In this document: positions 5,488 to 15,065 of the stretch, piece by piece
How the letters are laid out: the number at the start of each line of letters is the position of its first letter
Position numbering within the stretch: the first letter of the stretch is position 1
Assembly: GCA_045612885.1 (NCBI GenBank)
Contig: JAZKZZ010000037.1
Coordinates: 1 to 51,425, forward strand
Source of the DNA: RGIG6178 sp045612885
GTDB taxonomy: Bacteria; Bacillota_I; Bacilli_A; RFN20; DUOF01
DNA length: 51,425 nucleotides
Direction of reading: 5' to 3'
Notes under the pieces: model-generated
The model's database searches: none
Seen by the model: only the letters and a program-made list of their open reading frames with translations
What the model was told of the DNA's origin: nothing
Made by a program: the position numbers and the translations under genes

Positions 5488-8133
5488 TTACATTTTAATT
5501 AAATTTTCTTTTTGAACTAACAAATTATTAACCATTGAGTGAAGTTCATTAACTCTAGCTCTAGTTTCTTCTATCTTATTAATAGGAGCTTTAGCTAAGA
5601 ATCCTGGATTATTTATCATTCCTTCAAGTTTTGATAATTCAGTATTTAACTTAGTATATTCTCTATCAATTCTTGCTAACTCTTCTTCTCTATCTATTAA
5701 TCCTGCTAGTGGTAAGTAAGCTTCCATATTTGGTGCTACTACAGTTACAGTATTACTTGGAATATTATTCTTATCATTATAAACAATAACATTCTCTCCA
5801 AATCCTAACTTTTTAATAAAGCTAGAGGCAGCTTCAATATTTTCTTTATCTTCACTCACAAATAAGATATCACTTTTCTTAGTAGGATGAATATTCATAT
5901 TACTTCTTACATTTCTAATTCCTACAATAATTTCTTTAATATTCTCAACACTATTTTCTTCCACATTGAAATTATATTTAGAATCTACAATAGGCCATTC
6001 TTCCTTCATTAAGCTTTCTTTAACGTTAGCAAGATTTATATATATCTTTTCACTTACAAATGGCATAAATGGATGTAGTAATTTCAAAGCGCTCTTTAGT
6101 ACATAATTTAATGTATATTGAGCTGCTAATTTATCTTTATTAGCTTCACTATAATATAATCTAGGTTTTACCATTTCTATATACCAATCACAGAACTCAT
6201 CCCAAATAAATGTATATACTTCTTGTAACGCCAATCCAAGCTCAAACTTTTCCATATTTTCATCAATAGCTTTAATTGTCTTATTAAGCTTACTTAAAAT
6301 CCATTTATCTTCGATTGCTAAATCAGCATAATCACATTCTTTGATATCTAGTTCATTTTCAGGTAAATTCATTAATACAAACTTAGAGGCATTCCATACT
6401 TTATTAGCAAAGTTTTTAGCACTTTCTAACTTTTCAGGTAAATATCTTAAATCATTACCTGGAGCAGTATTTTGTACCAATGAAAATCTTAAGGCGTCAC
6501 AACCATATTCTTCAATCACTTTAAGAGGATCAATACCATTACCTAAAGATTTAGACATTTTTCTGCCTTGGCTATCTCTTACCAATCCATGAATTAATAC
6601 TGTATTAAATGGTACTTTTCCAGTATGTTCAATCGCAGAAAAAATCATTCTTGCAACCCAGAAGAAGATAATATCATAACCAGTAACTAGTGTATTGGTA
6701 GGATAGAAATATTTTAATTCTTCACTTTCTTTAGGGAAACCTAAAGTTGAGAAAGGCCATAAAGCACTTGAGAACCATGTGTCTAGAGTATCACTTTCTT
6801 GCGTGAATTTATCATATCCACATTTTTTACACTTACTAGGCGCTTCACCTACATGTATCTCATTACACTTATCACAATAATAAACAGGTATTCTATGTCC
6901 CCACCACAATTGTCTAGAAATACACCAATCTTGAATATTTTCCATCCAGTTATAATAAATCTTAGAGAATCTTTCAGGAACAAACTTTATTTCTCCATCT
7001 CTAACTGCTTTAATAGCAGGTTCTGCAAGTGGTTTCATTCTAACAAACCATTGAGTAGATATCTTAGGTTCAATTGTATGATGGCATCTTTGACAATGTC
7101 CTACATTATGCTTATAATCTTCAATCTTAACTAAATTACCAAGCTCTTTTAATTTCTCTACAATTGCTTTTCTAGCACTAAGAATATCCATACCTTCATA
7201 CTCTTTAACTAAATCAAGCATCTTGCCTTTATCATCAAAAACATTAATAACTTCTAGTCCGTGCTTCATACCAGCTTCATAATCATTAGGATCATGAGCA
7301 GGAGTAATCTTAACAGCACCGGTACCAAACTCAGTTTCAACAAATTCATCTGCAATAAGAGGAATTTCCTTATTCATGATAGGTAATACAACTGTTTTCC
7401 CTATTAAAGCCTTATATCTTTCATCGTTTGGATTTACTGCAATAGCAACATCTCCAAGCATTGTCTCAGGTCGAGTTGTAGCTACAGTAACATAGTATGA
7501 CTTATCTAGAGAATAGTAATTTATATACCATAAATGTGAATCTTCTTCTTCAAATTCAACCTCAGCATCACTGATAGCAGTTCCACATTCACTACACCAG
7601 TTAACCATTCTTTTTCCCTTATATATTAAACCTTTATTATATAAGTCTACAAAAACCTTCTTTACGGCCTCATTATTACCTTCGTCCATAGTGAATCTTT
7701 GTTTGCTCCAATCACAAGCACATCCGATATTTCTAAGTTGCGTAGTGATAGTATTTCCATACTCTTCTTTCCAATCCCATGCTCTTTCTAAAAATTTTTC
7801 TCTTCCCAATTCTTCCTTACTAATGCCTTCTTCTTTTAATTTACTAACTATTTTAGCTTCGGTAGCGATTGAAGCATGGTCTACACCAGGAACCCATAAA
7901 GTATTAAATCCTTTTAATTTTTTATATCTTATTAAAATATCTTGAAGCGTGTTATCCATAGCATGTCCCATATGTAATACACCTGTAATATTGGGTGGAG
8001 GCATAACTATTGTGTATGGTTCTTTTTTATAATCCACACTAGCCATAAAATAGTTTTTACTTTCCCATTCCTTATATAAGTCAGATTCAAACTCACTTGG
8101 ATTATATTTATTATTTAATCCTTCTTTATTCAT
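5488..8133 (-). CDS. valS: Valyl-tRNA synthetase
   Basis: An 881-residue class I synthetase, the length typical of Firmicutes ValRS (B. subtilis 880). It contains the HIGH-type motif PPPNITGVLHMGHA, the editing (CP1) domain with TTRPETMLGD, zinc-finger-like cysteine pairs in the insertion, the tRNA-binding WWGHRIPV block, the KMSKS motif (GRKMSKSLGNGIDP) and a C-terminal coiled-coil arm. It charges tRNA-Val in the cytosol and hydrolyses misactivated Thr. I choose ATG 8133 because GAAAGG is 9 bases upstream; the longer frame begins inside the leader. It is monocistronic and regulated by a tRNA-Val-responsive T-box. Confidence 0.97.
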   Translation of the reverse strand: MNKEGLNNKYNPSEFESDLYKEWESKNYFMASVDYKKEPYTIVMPPPNITGVLHMGHAMDNTLQDILIRYKKLKGFNTLWVPGVDHASIATEAKIVSKLKEEGISKEELGREKFLERAWDWKEEYGNTITTQLRNIGCACDWSKQRFTMDEGNNEAVKKVFVDLYNKGLIYKGKRMVNWCSECGTAISDAEVEFEEEDSHLWYINYYSLDKSYYVTVATTRPETMLGDVAIAVNPNDERYKALIGKTVVLPIMNKEIPLIADEFVETEFGTGAVKITPAHDPNDYEAGMKHGLEVINVFDDKGKMLDLVKEYEGMDILSARKAIVEKLKELGNLVKIEDYKHNVGHCQRCHHTIEPKISTQWFVRMKPLAEPAIKAVRDGEIKFVPERFSKIYYNWMENIQDWCISRQLWWGHRIPVYYCDKCNEIHVGEAPSKCKKCGYDKFTQESDTLDTWFSSALWPFSTLGFPKESEELKYFYPTNTLVTGYDIIFFWVARMIFSAIEHTGKVPFNTVLIHGLVRDSQGRKMSKSLGNGIDPLKVIEEYGCDALRFSLVQNTAPGNDLRYLPEKLESAKNFANKVWNASKFVLMNLPENELDIKECDYADLAIEDKWILSKLNKTIKAIDENMEKFELGLALQEVYTFIWDEFCDWYIEMVKPRLYYSEANKDKLAAQYTLNYVLKSALKLLHPFMPFVSEKIYINLANVKESLMKEEWPIVDSKYNFNVEENSVENIKEIIVGIRNVRSNMNIHPTKKSDILFVSEDKENIEAASSFIKKLGFGENVIVYNDKNNIPSNTVTVVAPNMEAYLPLAGLIDREEELARIDREYTKLNTELSKLEGMINNPGFLAKAPINKIEETRARVNELHSMVNNLLVQKENLIKM

Positions 8134-8152
8134 ATTACCCATCCTTTCAAAA

Positions 8153-8388
8153 TAAAAAAACACGAATAGCCTCATAAGGACGAAGCTACTCGTGGTACCA
8201 CCTTAGTTTATAATTGATTTCCAATTACCTCAAAGTCTTAATGCGACTAACAGTATAACTTACTACTATTTCTGCTATACAACTCCCAAGCTACCTTCAT
8301 TTAATTTTCCTAAGAAAGACTTACACCCAGTGATCTTTCCTCGCTTTTAGTTCCCTTAAATTACTCCTCTTGTTCCTAGTTTTTACGT
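8153..8388 (-). promoter_or_regulatory. T-box riboswitch leader of valS (specifier GUA)
   Basis: The minus-strand leader contains the canonical T-box AAGGTGGTACCACG (around 8190-8204). It is followed by the terminator hairpin CACGAGTAGC...GCTATTCGTG and T7. Stem I begins with GGAGTAATT and includes GCGAGG and GTAAGTC segments. The 3' side of the specifier loop reads GAAGGTAGC, so the specifier is most likely GTA (Val), matching the tRNA-Val(TAC) gene at 759-834. Uncharged tRNA-Val would favour the antiterminator and valS expression. T-box identity is secure; the specifier position was read by eye. Confidence 0.92.
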
Positions 8389-8392
8389 TTAT

Positions 8393-8421
8393 AATATATT
8401 CTATTACTTTCTTCTTGTCAA
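8393..8421 (-). promoter_or_regulatory. Promoter of the valS T-box transcript
   Basis: TTGACA (8416-8421), 17-base spacer, TATATT (8393-8398) on the minus strand. The -35 lies inside the last codons of the peptidase E gene. Confidence 0.8.
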
Positions 8422-9045
8422 CACAGAAGTTATCTTATTTCTATTTAGCGTATTAATTTCAACCCATTCACCATCACTCATCAACAATGGTTTTAATTCT
8501 TTATGATTTTCAAAATAATCTAAGACTTTTTGCTTATTCTTATCTTTGGAAAAGTGTGGATATATACATTCATCAATCAATCCAACACCTTTATATGTTG
8601 GTAAAATAACATCATATTTTGGTTTAGTACCTCTTTTTATTTCATAATAATATTCTAAATCCTCACAAAAAATAATACTTCCTGCACTCTCTCCTATAAC
8701 TACACCACCATTATTTAAATATTCACAAATTCTATCATTAAAATCTGTAGTATTTGCTAACGTGATAAGTGGCATACAATCTCCTCCTGTGATGTAAATA
8801 ACATCAAAATTAAATATGCAATCTATATTTTGTTGTTCTAATGTAATAACATCAACTTCACACCCTAGATTCTTAAAGTTTTCCACAATATTACTTACAC
8901 CCTTTACATTACTTCCTGTAGTGGTAGCATTGTCCACAAATAAGACTTTTTTTAAGGATGCAACATCTTTAATTAAAGCATCTAATTCTTCTCCGCGTTG
9001 CCCATCTAAATAACCTCCAGATGTTAATATTAATCTACCATCCAT
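8404..9045 (-). CDS. Peptidase E-like serine dipeptidase (S51)
   Basis: A 213-residue protein with a class I glutamine-amidotransferase-like fold. It has an N-terminal RLILTSGGYLDG strand-turn, YITGGD (~residue 86) and the nucleophile elbow GESAGSI (~116) carrying the catalytic Ser. A downstream PHF segment (~164) supplies the expected His. The family cleaves Asp-X dipeptides or similar small substrates in the cytosol. The start at ATG 9045 is preferred because GGAGGATGATT precedes it. The valS promoter -35 lies in its last codons. Confidence 0.85.
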   Translation of the reverse strand: MDGRLILTSGGYLDGQRGEELDALIKDVASLKKVLFVDNATTTGSNVKGVSNIVENFKNLGCEVDVITLEQQNIDCIFNFDVIYITGGDCMPLITLANTTDFNDRICEYLNNGGVVIGESAGSIIFCEDLEYYYEIKRGTKPKYDVILPTYKGVGLIDECIYPHFSKDKNKQKVLDYFENHKELKPLLMSDGEWVEINTLNRNKITSVLTRRK

Positions 9046-9116
9046 ATAATCATCCTCCATTTTATATTATTATAACATATTTTGAAAAAATCAAATATAT
9101 AAAAGTTCTTTCACGA

Positions 9117-10055
9117 TTACATTTTCCCTCTATACTTATATAAAATTTTACATAATTCTTTATCATTATTAACTATTGATAAATCTATATTATTCTTCTT
9201 TGCTAAATATTCCGTTAAATACATAGATACCAAAGTTAGATAAAAATTATTTATTATAGAATCTCTATACTCACCTTTAAGTACAGTTATACTTTTATAT
9301 CTAGTACTCAAGTTATCTAATAAAATATCATCAAGTTCATTCTTGTTAGAAACTAAATAAATAAGATTACTTTCTCTTGTATATGCCAAAGTTGATCTTC
9401 CATGACAAAAATCATACTTACTATGTGATACTAGATTATTTAATCCACTCTCTACAAAAGTTGAATCTAAATATCTTTCAGGAGTTGAAGTATCATTACC
9501 ACTCATCATTTCAAAAGGAAGGTTAGTATCTAAAATGTCAAACTTTATATTTTCCACTCTTTTAAACATATCCTCAATCAAATCAGTTATATCCACATTT
9601 AAATAATAAGCCAAAAAAATACTCATCGGCATAAGAGTTGCACCTAAAGAAATAAAACTCTTTTCTTTATCAATTAAACTTTTACAATTAAGTGTAATAA
9701 ATCCTTGTACTGTATCTGGATTATAAGTTAATAAATATTTATTGTTATCAAGAGGAGCTAAAATGTTAACACCATGATTATTCCCGCTATAACTACACAC
9801 AAAAATATTCCTATATGCTAAAGTATTTTCATATAAAACATCCCTTGGGTCCATTACTTTCACACTACAATTATTTTTCGCATTTAATACACTTGAAGCA
9901 AAAGTAGCAACGACTTTACTCCCCCCGCTACCAACACAAATTGTAGCTCCCTTTATTTTGCTTAACTCTGAATTTAAGTTTGTTAACTTTAATGTATCTA
10001 AAATTCTTTCTTTTAGTTTCTTAAAGTTATAATTCATCGGATCATTTTTACTCAT
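9117..10055 (-). CDS. SIS-domain protein (phosphosugar-binding)
   Basis: A 312-residue protein with a SIS fold. The N-terminal phosphosugar-binding motif is CVGSGGSKVVATFAS (~residues 40-55), followed by a second conserved SYSGNNHG turn (~90), as in sugar isomerases and deglycases. The second half is less conserved but has CHGRSTLAYT, like the second SIS lobe of GlmS/FrlB-type proteins. The substrate is unknown; no glutaminase domain is present. The start is ATG 10055 behind AAGGAG, not the upstream in-frame GTG. It lies 53 bases downstream of a WYL-type regulator on the same strand, a plausible regulator-target pair. Confidence 0.7.
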   Translation of the reverse strand: MSKNDPMNYNFKKLKERILDTLKLTNLNSELSKIKGATICVGSGGSKVVATFASSVLNAKNNCSVKVMDPRDVLYENTLAYRNIFVCSYSGNNHGVNILAPLDNNKYLLTYNPDTVQGFITLNCKSLIDKEKSFISLGATLMPMSIFLAYYLNVDITDLIEDMFKRVENIKFDILDTNLPFEMMSGNDTSTPERYLDSTFVESGLNNLVSHSKYDFCHGRSTLAYTRESNLIYLVSNKNELDDILLDNLSTRYKSITVLKGEYRDSIINNFYLTLVSMYLTEYLAKKNNIDLSIVNNDKELCKILYKYRGKM

Positions 10056-10108
10056 ATCAATCACTCCTTATGATTGTGATTATATAGAGTAATGCGGCAA
10101 TATATCGT

Positions 10109-10588
10109 CTAATCAAAAAAATCTTCTAAAATTTTTATATCTTTTACATTTTTAAATTGAAAATGTCTCATACTTTTACGAAATTCACAATAGGAAGGAA
10201 TATACCAATTATGTTCATGCACATATAAATCATGGGGATGAATAATTCTTTTTCTCACCACTCCATCACTAGATAAATATGTTAATTCAACTTTCCTTTT
10301 TTCCTTAATAGATTTAGTAATAATATTATAAATTTTCTTATCAAATTCGCTCATATTTAATTTATCTTGACACTTTTCTTTAGGCAAAGATACATGTTGA
10401 TTCAAGATATATCCACCATATGGTCCTCTAATAGTGTCTATATATATTCCTGCTTTTTCTAATTCTTCTTTATAAACTCTAACCATTCTAGGAGTAACTT
10501 CTAACATATTAGATAACTCATTAATCGAATACTTTCTTCCATTGGAAAGAATTTGCAACATTGTTATAACATTTGATATCTTACTCAT
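10109..10588 (-). CDS. Compact HTH-WYL transcriptional regulator
   Basis: A 159-residue regulator. An N-terminal winged HTH of the DeoR/HTH_11 type spans residues 1-60 (YSINELSNMLEVTPRMVRVYKEEL, then an RGPYGGY wing). A short WYL-like domain follows at about 90-155 (VELTYLSSDG, RIIHPHDLYVHEHNWYIPSYC, RHFQFKNVKDI). WYL regulators are usually about 300 residues, so the linker and C-terminal extension are missing. WYL domains bind ligands or nucleic acid. It likely controls itself and the SIS gene downstream (inference). Confidence 0.8.
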   Translation of the reverse strand: MSKISNVITMLQILSNGRKYSINELSNMLEVTPRMVRVYKEELEKAGIYIDTIRGPYGGYILNQHVSLPKEKCQDKLNMSEFDKKIYNIITKSIKEKRKVELTYLSSDGVVRKRIIHPHDLYVHEHNWYIPSYCEFRKSMRHFQFKNVKDIKILEDFFD

Positions 10589-10626
10589 AATATCACTCCT
10601 AATACAATTATATCATTTATTTTGCA

Positions 10627-10663
10627 TTTTAAAAGATGTGTTAATCTTATAAAACACATCTTC
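10627..10663 (-). terminator. Terminator of the ECF-truA-trmN6 operon
   Basis: Minus strand AAGATGTGTT/AACACATCTT arms with a short loop, followed by TTTT, just after the trmN6 stop. Confidence 0.75.
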
Positions 10664-10669
10664 AATAAC

Positions 10670-11335
10670 TTAATTTTCTTTAATTCTTGAATTCACAATA
10701 GGTTTTATTATTTTACTATAGTGTTTCATTCCTTTTCTTGCTTCAATAAGAAATACTAGTGCATCATCTCTATTTTCATCATACACAAATTGTAATCTAG
10801 TAACACCAAACTTATATTCATCTAAAATAGCTATCACTTGTGGTAATTTAAAACTAGGATAAACTAAAAATAAACTACCTCTATCTTTTAATAATCTTTT
10901 AGAATGTTTAATTAATTCTTCTAAAGGAAGATATTGTGCAAATCTTGCTTTTCTTTTATCTTCATTTAAGCTAACATGCTCACCATCAAAATATGGAGGA
11001 TTACTTACAATATAATCAACTTGTTCCATCTTTAGATTTTGAAATTCACTAACATAAAAAGAAACATTATAAATTTCATTAATCTCCATATTTTCTTTAG
11101 CTAATTCTATAGCTTTACCATTTATATCAACGCCATAATAATGCTTTGCTCTTTTTTGCTTAGAAGCATATAAAAGTAGGGCACCGTTATTTGTTCCTAC
11201 ATCCAAAATCGTATAATCATCTTTTTTTAGACTTAAAAACTCCCCTAGATGACGAGTGTCGCTATTCATTTTAAACATATCACCATCTTGATAAATCTTA
11301 ATATCACTATTATATAAATAATCTAAACTTTTCAT
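10670..11335 (-). CDS. tRNA1(Val) adenine-37 N6-methyltransferase-like (TrmN6/YabB family)
   Basis: A 221-residue Rossmann-fold SAM methyltransferase. The N-terminal DYLYNSDIKIYQDGDMFKMN block is the family's substrate-gating segment. SAM motif I is ILDVGTNNGAL (~43-53), the acidic loop is YGVDINGKAIE (~68) and the catalytic N6-adenine motif is NPPY (~114). By family it modifies A37 of tRNA-Val. Its start codon shares one base with the preceding stop (TAATG), so it is translationally coupled as the last gene of the ECF-truA operon. Confidence 0.88.
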   Translation of the reverse strand: MKSLDYLYNSDIKIYQDGDMFKMNSDTRHLGEFLSLKKDDYTILDVGTNNGALLLYASKQKRAKHYYGVDINGKAIELAKENMEINEIYNVSFYVSEFQNLKMEQVDYIVSNPPYFDGEHVSLNEDKRKARFAQYLPLEELIKHSKRLLKDRGSLFLVYPSFKLPQVIAILDEYKFGVTRLQFVYDENRDDALVFLIEARKGMKHYSKIIKPIVNSRIKEN

Positions 11336-11898
11336 TAGTACCCTTTAAACTCCACATCTGACTTAATTAATCTTTTTAAATATCTATTTTCTTGTATTAC
11401 ATTCACTAATTCAAACGCTAATATTTCAATTGCTTGCCAAATAAATACCCATTCAATAATCATTAAACTCTCATAGAATAATTTACCAAGACGAGTGTTT
11501 CCATTAGTAAGCCATGTCAAAACAAAAAACATTAATCCAATAAGAAAGAACGTTATACACTTTTTGATCCCTTTCATAATTGTTTTTTCATTTTCTTTTA
11601 TTTTCCAACCGATATTATTTTTTAATGCTTTTCTTACATTAATATCCCCATTAGTATCTCCCATTTCATTACGAACATAAAAGATTAACTTGACTTTATA
11701 CTTTAATGGAATATCTTGATTAGAACTACATAGATAATGTAAGAAATCTTCTTCTAAATCCCTAAATCTGAACTGAGCATAATCATATCTATTAAATATT
11801 TGATCATAATTTTTTAATGACAATGAAATCTCATAAGTATTAGTCCTTCTATTATATGTATACAAATTGTCCAACAGTTTTCTTTTCTTAAGTCTCAT
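11335..11898 (-). CDS. Two-TM membrane protein of unknown function
   Basis: A 187-residue protein, no family recognised. A basic N-terminal cytosolic part of about 110 residues contains RRTNTYEISLSLKNY and is rich in Arg, Tyr and Phe. Two hydrophobic helices follow at about 113-130 (ITFFLIGLMFFVLTWL) and 142-165, then a short charged tail. The start is ATG 11898 behind AAAGGAG, which overlaps the truA stop. The stop overlaps the trmN6 start. It sits between two tRNA-modification genes in a tight operon. Confidence 0.75.
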   Translation of the reverse strand: MRLKKRKLLDNLYTYNRRTNTYEISLSLKNYDQIFNRYDYAQFRFRDLEEDFLHYLCSSNQDIPLKYKVKLIFYVRNEMGDTNGDINVRKALKNNIGWKIKENEKTIMKGIKKCITFFLIGLMFFVLTWLTNGNTRLGKLFYESLMIIEWVFIWQAIEILAFELVNVIQENRYLKRLIKSDVEFKGY

Positions 11899-11911
11899 TA
11901 TCACCACTCCT

Positions 11912-12643
11912 TTAATATTTGATATTCACTAAATATAATCCACAACCACTAACTTTATAATTACTTCTATTTTGTGCTTCACTATCTAAACGTTGTCTTA
12001 TAAATGTCTCATCTTTTCTGTTTAATCCTATTTCTATTAGTATCGCTACTATCATTCTTACCATATATCTTATAAAACCATTACCACTAATGAAAATATT
12101 TATATATTCATTATCTTTTTCTATTATTAGTTTAGATACTTTTCTAACATAATTTTTAATTTTATCTTCTTGATATCCACAAAAATTATAAAAGTTATGT
12201 TCTCCTAAAAATAATTTTGAAGCTTCAATCATCTTTGCTACATCTAATTGTCTATTTAATTGATACACATAATTAGCCTCTATAGGATTATATTCACCTA
12301 TATTAATTCTATATAAATACGTCTTCTCTTTAGCACTAAATCTAGCATGAAATTCTTCATCAACAATAGATACATCATTCACATATATATCACTATCTAA
12401 TAAAGCATTCAATCCTTTTTTTACACCTTTAGCCTCTATTTTTAAATCACTATCAAAATGAAATACTTGATGCTTAGCATGAACCCCTTTATCTGTTCTA
12501 CCTGCTCCTGTTATTCTTACATCATGTTTATGCATCTTGGTTAGAGCTTTTTCTATTTCCTCTTCAACACTCCTATAGTTTTTTTGTCTTTGAAACCCAT
12601 TAAAATTTGTTCCATCATAACTTACAACAACTTTAAATCTCAT
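11912..12643 (-). CDS. truA: tRNA pseudouridine(38-40) synthase
   Basis: A 243-residue TruA, the usual bacterial length. It has VSYDGTNFNGFQRQ at the N-terminus, the catalytic Asp in GAGRTDKGVHA (~residue 52) and a FHARFSAKEKTYLYRI block. It converts U38-U40 in the anticodon arm of many tRNAs to pseudouridine. Its ATG overlaps the ecfT stop (ATGA), the same ecfT-truA arrangement as in Bacillus. Confidence 0.96.
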   Translation of the reverse strand: MRFKVVVSYDGTNFNGFQRQKNYRSVEEEIEKALTKMHKHDVRITGAGRTDKGVHAKHQVFHFDSDLKIEAKGVKKGLNALLDSDIYVNDVSIVDEEFHARFSAKEKTYLYRINIGEYNPIEANYVYQLNRQLDVAKMIEASKLFLGEHNFYNFCGYQEDKIKNYVRKVSKLIIEKDNEYINIFISGNGFIRYMVRMIVAILIEIGLNRKDETFIRQRLDSEAQNRSNYKVSGCGLYLVNIKY

Positions 12644-13440
12644 ACAATAATCACTCCATTAACTACTATTAGGGCACTCAAACATATTCCCAACACACAC
12701 ACAGCTACTAAATCCCTATATCCAACATGAAGTCTTTTATATTTACTTCTTTTCCCCATAGCATATCCTTTAACTACCATCGCTTCACTTAAATCATCAG
12801 CTCTTTCAAAACATGAAATAAATAAAGGTATAATAATACTTGTTAAAGCACTTAATTTTTCTCTATATTTACCATACTTAAAATCAACACCTCTACTAGT
12901 TTGAGCCTTCATAATTCTATCAATTTCTTCTAGTAAGGTAGGAATAAATCTTAATGCTATAGACATCATAAGGGCAATCTCATTAATATTGATTTTAAAT
13001 ATTTTAAGTGGTGTTAAATAAAACTCTATAGCATAGGTTAGCTCATTAGGTGTAGTACTAGCAGTAAGCAAATTAGACACCATTAAAATCATAATTAATC
13101 TTAAAAAGATATAAACAGTCTCATATATTGCTTCTTTATAAATAACAACACTTCCTATTTCAAACCATTTTTCTCCAGTTATTGTAAAAATATTAATAAC
13201 TAATAACATAAGCATCAAAAACCACATATGTTTTATTATCTTTAAAAGTGGTTTGAATTTTAATTTACCTATAATTGTTAACCCGATTAAAATAACAAAT
13301 AATCCTAAATAAGCATAAATAGAAAAATCAACAAAACAAAACACCACTAACGCTATCATTAATAACAATTTTACTCTTGCATCTAATTTAGTCAAAAAAG
13401 AATTATTATTAACATATTTCCCAAATACCATCTTATTCAT
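12640..13440 (-). CDS. ecfT: ECF transporter transmembrane component EcfT
   Basis: A 266-residue integral membrane protein with several hydrophobic helices in the first half. Two coupling-helix motifs that dock with the ATPases are present: AQTSRGVDF (~170) and VVKGYAMGK (~222). EcfT connects the ATPases to interchangeable S components for vitamin or metal uptake. It overlaps ecfA2 by 8 bases and truA by 4. A possible S-component-like protein is encoded at 39104-39994. Confidence 0.94.
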   Translation of the reverse strand: MNKMVFGKYVNNNSFLTKLDARVKLLLMIALVVFCFVDFSIYAYLGLFVILIGLTIIGKLKFKPLLKIIKHMWFLMLMLLVINIFTITGEKWFEIGSVVIYKEAIYETVYIFLRLIMILMVSNLLTASTTPNELTYAIEFYLTPLKIFKININEIALMMSIALRFIPTLLEEIDRIMKAQTSRGVDFKYGKYREKLSALTSIIIPLFISCFERADDLSEAMVVKGYAMGKRSKYKRLHVGYRDLVAVCVLGICLSALIVVNGVIIV

Positions 13441-14269
13441 TTGGAGTTTCCTCCTTTAATTCTTTCACTAAATTCTTTATATTTCTCGCATTACTATTTA
13501 GATTTAATCTTTCTTTAACCTTTAACACAAATGGCGTTTCAATACTTGCTCCTTTAAGAATTTCTTTATTTGTAAACGCATTATTATAATCACCAAAATA
13601 TTCTAAATTACCTTTGTTTAAAATCATTACTTTGTCTGCATACTCATAACATAAATTGACATCATGACTTACTACAATAACCATCACGCCATCTTCTTTT
13701 AATTTCTTAATTAAATTAAAGAATTCTCTAGTAGATTTATTGTCTAAACTAGAAGTAGGTTCATCTAAAACTAAAATCTTAGGCTTACTTGCTAAAACTC
13801 CTGCAATAGCAACCTTTCTTTTTTCTCCACCAGATAAATCAAATGGAGATCTTTTAAAATATTCCTCTCCAATACCTAATAGATTTAAACTTTCTTTTGC
13901 TAATTGTTCTGCTTCATTTTCTTTATATCCAAAGTTTCTAGGAGCAAACATAACATCCCTTAAAACACTACTTTCAAACAACTGATTCTCTGGAAATTGA
14001 AAAACTAAACCAACATTTTTTCTAAGCTCTTTGATATTCTTTTCTTTAGAATTAACATTAAACACTTTATCTTCTACTTCAATAATTACTTCCCCATCAC
14101 ATGGAAATAATAATCCATTTAAATGTTGTACTAAAGTTGACTTTCCACTTCCTGTGTGACCTAAAATGAATATAATTTCATTTTTATCTAACGTGAAATT
14201 AACATTATTTAAAGCAAACATATCATTTTTATTATATCTGTATGAAACATTACTAAATTTAACTTTCAT
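13433..14269 (-). CDS. ecfA2: ECF transporter ATPase EcfA2
   Basis: A 278-residue ABC ATPase. Walker A is GHTGSGKST (~residue 37), followed by the Q-loop QFPENQLFE, signature LSGGEKRKVAIAGVLA and Walker B ILVLDEPTSSLD, with a C-terminal extension typical of the EcfA' subunit. I choose ATG 14269 behind AAGGTG; it overlaps the ecfA1 3' end by 11 bases. It forms a heterodimer with EcfA1 at the inner face of the membrane. Confidence 0.94.
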   Translation of the reverse strand: MKVKFSNVSYRYNKNDMFALNNVNFTLDKNEIIFILGHTGSGKSTLVQHLNGLLFPCDGEVIIEVEDKVFNVNSKEKNIKELRKNVGLVFQFPENQLFESSVLRDVMFAPRNFGYKENEAEQLAKESLNLLGIGEEYFKRSPFDLSGGEKRKVAIAGVLASKPKILVLDEPTSSLDNKSTREFFNLIKKLKEDGVMVIVVSHDVNLCYEYADKVMILNKGNLEYFGDYNNAFTNKEILKGASIETPFVLKVKERLNLNSNARNIKNLVKELKEETPNE

Positions 14270-15065
14270 ATGTTTCACCTTCTATTCTGAAAAATTCTTC
14301 TTCATCTACATATGATAAATATCCTAAGCCTTTTTCTAACTCTATTATATATGGTAGATCTATATTGTAATTAGATAAATCAAATTTAAAGAAATCATTT
14401 TTATTCCCATTAAATACTACTTTACCTTTATCCAACATAATTATATGATCTGCTACTAATATTTCATTAGGATTATGTGTTATTGAAATTACAGTTAAAT
14501 CTTTTTCTTTTTTTAACTTTAATATCAATTCATTTAATTCTCTTTTAGAAACAGGATCTAACATGCTACTAGCTTCATCAAGAATCAAAATTTTAGGTTC
14601 AAGAGCTAATATACCTGCTATTGCTCCCTTTTGCTTTTGCCCACCAGACATTGCACTAGGTTCCTTATTTAATAAATCCGCTACCATGCACTCTTTACTA
14701 ACCCTATCAACTATTTCATCCATTATATTGGGATTAACATTATGATTTTCTAAACCAAAAATAATATCATCTTTTAAAGTTGTTGCAACATATTGATTGT
14801 CTGGGTTTTGAAAAATAACTCCAATGTAATCACGAATTTCATTTATCGTTTTACCACTTAACAATATTCCATCAATAAAAATATTTCCTCTATCTAAATT
14901 TAATAAACCACTTATTAATCTAGTCAATGTTGTTTTTCCACTTCCATTAGCACCAACAATACAGGTATAACTTCCTTTTTCTATTTCAAAAGATACATCT
15001 TCTATAAATGGTTCTGGCTTATTATAAGAAAAACATATATTTTCCACTCTAACTATTTTTTCCAT
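14259..15065 (-). CDS. ecfA1: ECF transporter ATPase EcfA1
   Basis: A 268-residue ABC ATPase. Walker A is GANGSGKTT (~residue 38), followed by the Q-loop FQNPDNQYVATT, signature SGGQKQKGAIAGIL and Walker B ILILDEASSMLD, typical of EcfA1. It starts with a TAATG overlap with the preceding flavodoxin-like gene and is translationally coupled to ecfA2. It powers the group II ECF module with EcfA2 and EcfT. Confidence 0.94.
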   Translation of the reverse strand: MEKIVRVENICFSYNKPEPFIEDVSFEIEKGSYTCIVGANGSGKTTLTRLISGLLNLDRGNIFIDGILLSGKTINEIRDYIGVIFQNPDNQYVATTLKDDIIFGLENHNVNPNIMDEIVDRVSKECMVADLLNKEPSAMSGGQKQKGAIAGILALEPKILILDEASSMLDPVSKRELNELILKLKKEKDLTVISITHNPNEILVADHIIMLDKGKVVFNGNKNDFFKFDLSNYNIDLPYIIELEKGLGYLSYVDEEEFFRIEGETYES

